Assembly: GCA_958450365.1 (NCBI GenBank)
Contig: CAUEEP010000924.1
Location: 186,001 to 250,000 of the forward strand
Origin: Mesorhabditis belari
Taxonomy: Eukaryota; Nematoda; Chromadorea; Rhabditida; Rhabditidae
Direction of reading: 5' to 3'
DNA length: 64,000 bases
Under the pieces are notes generated by a model. That model searched no databases and was not told the DNA's origin. It saw only the letters and a list, made by a program, of their open reading frames with translations. Shown one piece after another: positions 63,401 through 64,000 of this stretch (positions are counted from its first letter, which is position 1; each line of letters begins with the position of its first letter). The position numbers were made by a program, and so were the translations under genes.

Positions 63401-64000
63401 AGTTCAAGTGAGATCAGATATCTCAAAACAAGAAATAACGTGTCTTGAGTGAAGAGTACCAAGCACGCAAAGAATATTTCTTTACATGCTTGTCAACTGT
63501 GTATTCGTAAAACATGACACTCACGAGTACTGATCACTTTGCGCCATCGCGTTCAGATCGGACGTAAAGAGTGTGACGGCGAATTTAAAGGAGCACGATT
63601 TTGAGTCAAATAGAGAGACCTTGAGTTGAATTATATAAAATGGTGAAAATGAAATTCTAAGGACCATTCTAAGGACCATTCTAAGGACCATTCGAAGGAC
63701 CATTCGAAGGATCTTTTCTTACCATTTCTTTTCTGATAGTATTCCGATTATTTTCCACAATTTTCGTGATATTGTACGAGATTGGAACTCGTCCTTCATA
63801 ATGTCGAACAAGGATTTCTTCTGGAGAAACGTGAACGAATCTAAAATCAGATCTAGTATCAGTGAATATCTAATATCAGTGATAAGCAATTGTTACCAAA
63901 TTTACGCTATTTTAATTCTATTTTAATTCGCTATCTATTTCTCTTTAGAATTTACGTGAACTCGTGTTTCCTCTGATGAACCATTTCGAGAACATTTTGC
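57483..64000 (-). CDS. Uncharacterised multi-exon gene, runs off the right edge
   Basis: Minus-strand exons with matching phases: 63956-64000 (cut by the edge), 63723-63840, 63525-63619, 61164-61311, 60671-60780, 60507-60631 and 58709-58785. A possible last exon at 57483-57600 (ending PPPATVFNV) does not match phase directly, so an exon between is probably missed. Readable stretches include RKHEFT, FVHVSPEEILVRHYEGRVP, KFAVTLFTSDLNAMAQ, NQTFSQQFLNKVDTLLKKCA, FAKFNLDTVRAQIKQWHLAK and MLSGVSLRAGDIVKALS. The last resembles the LxxGDxIxxV strand region of PDZ domains, but this is weak. The acceptor of 63525-63619 (AACTCAAG) is poor. No signal peptide or membrane segment is visible in the part seen. 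Introns hold two MITEs, a Tigger-like element and the RTE fold-back. Function is not known. Confidence 0.6.
57701..58132. mobile_element. Palindromic MITE, TTTAACACATTCACAATGAG ends
   Basis: The outer ends TTTAACACATTCACAATGAG and CTCATCGTGAATGTGTTAAA and long inner arms (CGATTTACTTAAATTAGGGC, CTCAAAATGAAAAGAAATGT and inverses at 57990-58045) make it nearly fully palindromic. A TTAA-like insertion site is possible. Confidence 0.8.
58375..58668 (+). repeat. 16-bp minisatellite CATGGTACTTGATTTA
   Basis: About eighteen units with GATCTA/GATTTA and CATAG/CATGG variants. It lies about 40 bp downstream of the exon 58709-58785 in gene orientation. Confidence 0.92.
59090..59465 (+). repeat. tRNA-derived SINE, about 370 bp
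   Basis: The head has A-box GTGGCTGACTGGTTAAGTG and B-box GGTTCGAACCC at the spacing of a long-variable-arm tRNA, ending CATGCGACATGG. The tRNA-unrelated body includes GGGAGCCGTCTGTCATGACG and ends TAGCCCCAGTCGGTATTTTT. It interrupts the left arm of the surrounding fold-back, which dates it after that element. Confidence 0.6.
59672..60207 (-). mobile_element. RTE-type LINE, 3' end of the reverse-transcriptase ORF
   Basis: The minus strand encodes TVLPALCYRTETWATTQ and RALRTTHRALERNLL, and after a frame change RWTIRITEWLPRDQKRPIGR, PATRWSTR and ARDREMWKQATICTN. These are the hallmark C-terminal motifs (YxSETW; EWxPRDxKRPxGRPxxRW; ARDRxxW) of RTE/BovB-like elements in nematodes. The polymerase core with FADD and the endonuclease are absent, as expected of 5' truncation. 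Stops break the frame near 60010-60050. Confidence 0.85.
60820..61107. mobile_element. MITE, TACCGTAAATACTATAATAGTACCCC family (copy 2)
   Basis: The ends TACCGTAAACACTGTAATAG and CTATTATAGTATTTACGGTA flank the same interior as the copy at 2066-2330, including GGGCTATTTTTTGATACC and TCGACACTGGTTTATGC. It lies in the intron between exons 61164-61311 and 60671-60780. A lone end-like string (TACCGTAAAAGCTTTAATAG) also occurs at 19652. Confidence 0.82.
61521..61748. mobile_element. MITE with ACCGTATTTTCTCTAATAGTAGTGC ends (copy 2)
   Basis: An inverse-orientation relative of 57168-57381: GCACTACTATTAGAGAAAAT is at the right end, and GATCTCATCGTCAGC, CACATCGATAGGTTCTGA and GCCGAGCCGAGTTGATG are inside. 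The left end is diverged (ACAGTATTCTCTCAAATTCT). Confidence 0.82.
61918..62922 (+). mobile_element. Tigger/pogo-like element with transposase remnant
   Basis: About 1.0 kb. The ends TACCGTATTCTCCCTAAAAG and CTATTAGATAGAATACGGG are inverted and related to the MITE ends above, so this element may have supplied transposase for them. The plus strand at 62224-62700 encodes EATRKILKDLQIEAILVPGG, CTQYIQAPDVIWNAPFKTRI, then YKDWMLNG and SAITTAIDGS, typical of the C-terminal part of pogo/Tigger DDE transposases (PGGCTxxLQPxDVxxNxPFK). Only this part is present and it has stops and shifts. A GACTCGACTTGG array sits within it. Confidence 0.75.
62085..62190 (+). repeat. 17-bp minisatellite GACTCGACTTGGGACTC
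   Basis: About six units of ACTCGACTTGGGACTCG lying inside the Tigger-like element just upstream of its transposase remnant; open in both directions. Confidence 0.88.
63090..63205 (+). repeat. 12-bp minisatellite CAACTGTTGAGG
   Basis: About nine units, the last ones CGACTGTTGAGG, within a long intron of the right-hand gene. Confidence 0.92.
63655..63715 (+). repeat. 13-bp tandem repeat CTAAGGACCATTC
   Basis: Five units, ending 8 bp from the donor of the exon 63723-63840. It fills part of the roughly 100-bp intron beside it. Confidence 0.85.

Overview
This 64 kb window is eukaryotic and most likely from a rhabditid-type nematode. The evidence is compact multi-exon genes with GTAAGT/GTGAGT donors and TTTTCAG-type acceptors, one intron of only 52 bp, a gene of the nematode-expanded CHK-kinase-like (DUF1679) family, and Tc1/mariner, RTE-type and Tigger-like relics. 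Exon models below were joined by hand from splice signals and reading-frame phase; no alignment or transcript data were available.

Genes, left to right. (1) 0.6-1.3 kb, minus: a two-exon, 60-residue PMP3/UPF0057 membrane proteolipid. (2) 10.4-11 kb, minus: a tentative small secreted Cys-containing peptide. (3) 15.6-22.6 kb, minus: a complete 15-exon BPI/LBP/CETP-family lipid-binding secreted protein of about 504 residues, with every exon in phase. (4) 36.4-40.1 kb, plus: a secreted protein of about 245 residues with three thrombospondin type 1 repeats. (5) 42.8-49.9 kb, minus: a CHK-kinase-like gene with nine exons, first exon not found. (6) 57.5 kb to beyond the right edge, minus: an uncharacterised gene with seven phase-consistent internal exons and a less certain last exon.

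Most of the remainder is repeats. At least thirty minisatellites with units of about 5-60 bp occupy introns and intergenic DNA, and several begin exactly beside an exon boundary. Inverted-repeat elements are frequent, both MITEs and larger fold-back elements. Three elements at 29.9-33.6 kb share ends starting TGTT and ending AACA and are flanked by TATA. The largest carries a broken gene resembling the Ginger/KRBA2-type integrase with a Cys-rich tail, and itself hosts a deleted mariner. Other mobile pieces are a 555 bp Tc1-like element in intron 1 of the TSP1 gene, degraded mariners at 24.6 and 28.4 kb, a transposase relic at 44.2 kb, an RTE-type LINE fragment inside a fold-back at 59-60.4 kb, and a Tigger-like element at 61.9-62.9 kb. 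A Pack-MULE-like element at 8.6-9.3 kb encloses an unrelated open frame. About a dozen tRNA-like sequences with A- and B-box motifs do not fold cleanly and look like SINE heads or pseudogenes. A 5' 18S rDNA fragment lies at 51.7-51.9 kb.

The host genes appear unrelated in function and do not form an operon. The main interest is how repeats arise and insert around nematode exons, and the Ginger-like TATA-targeting family.
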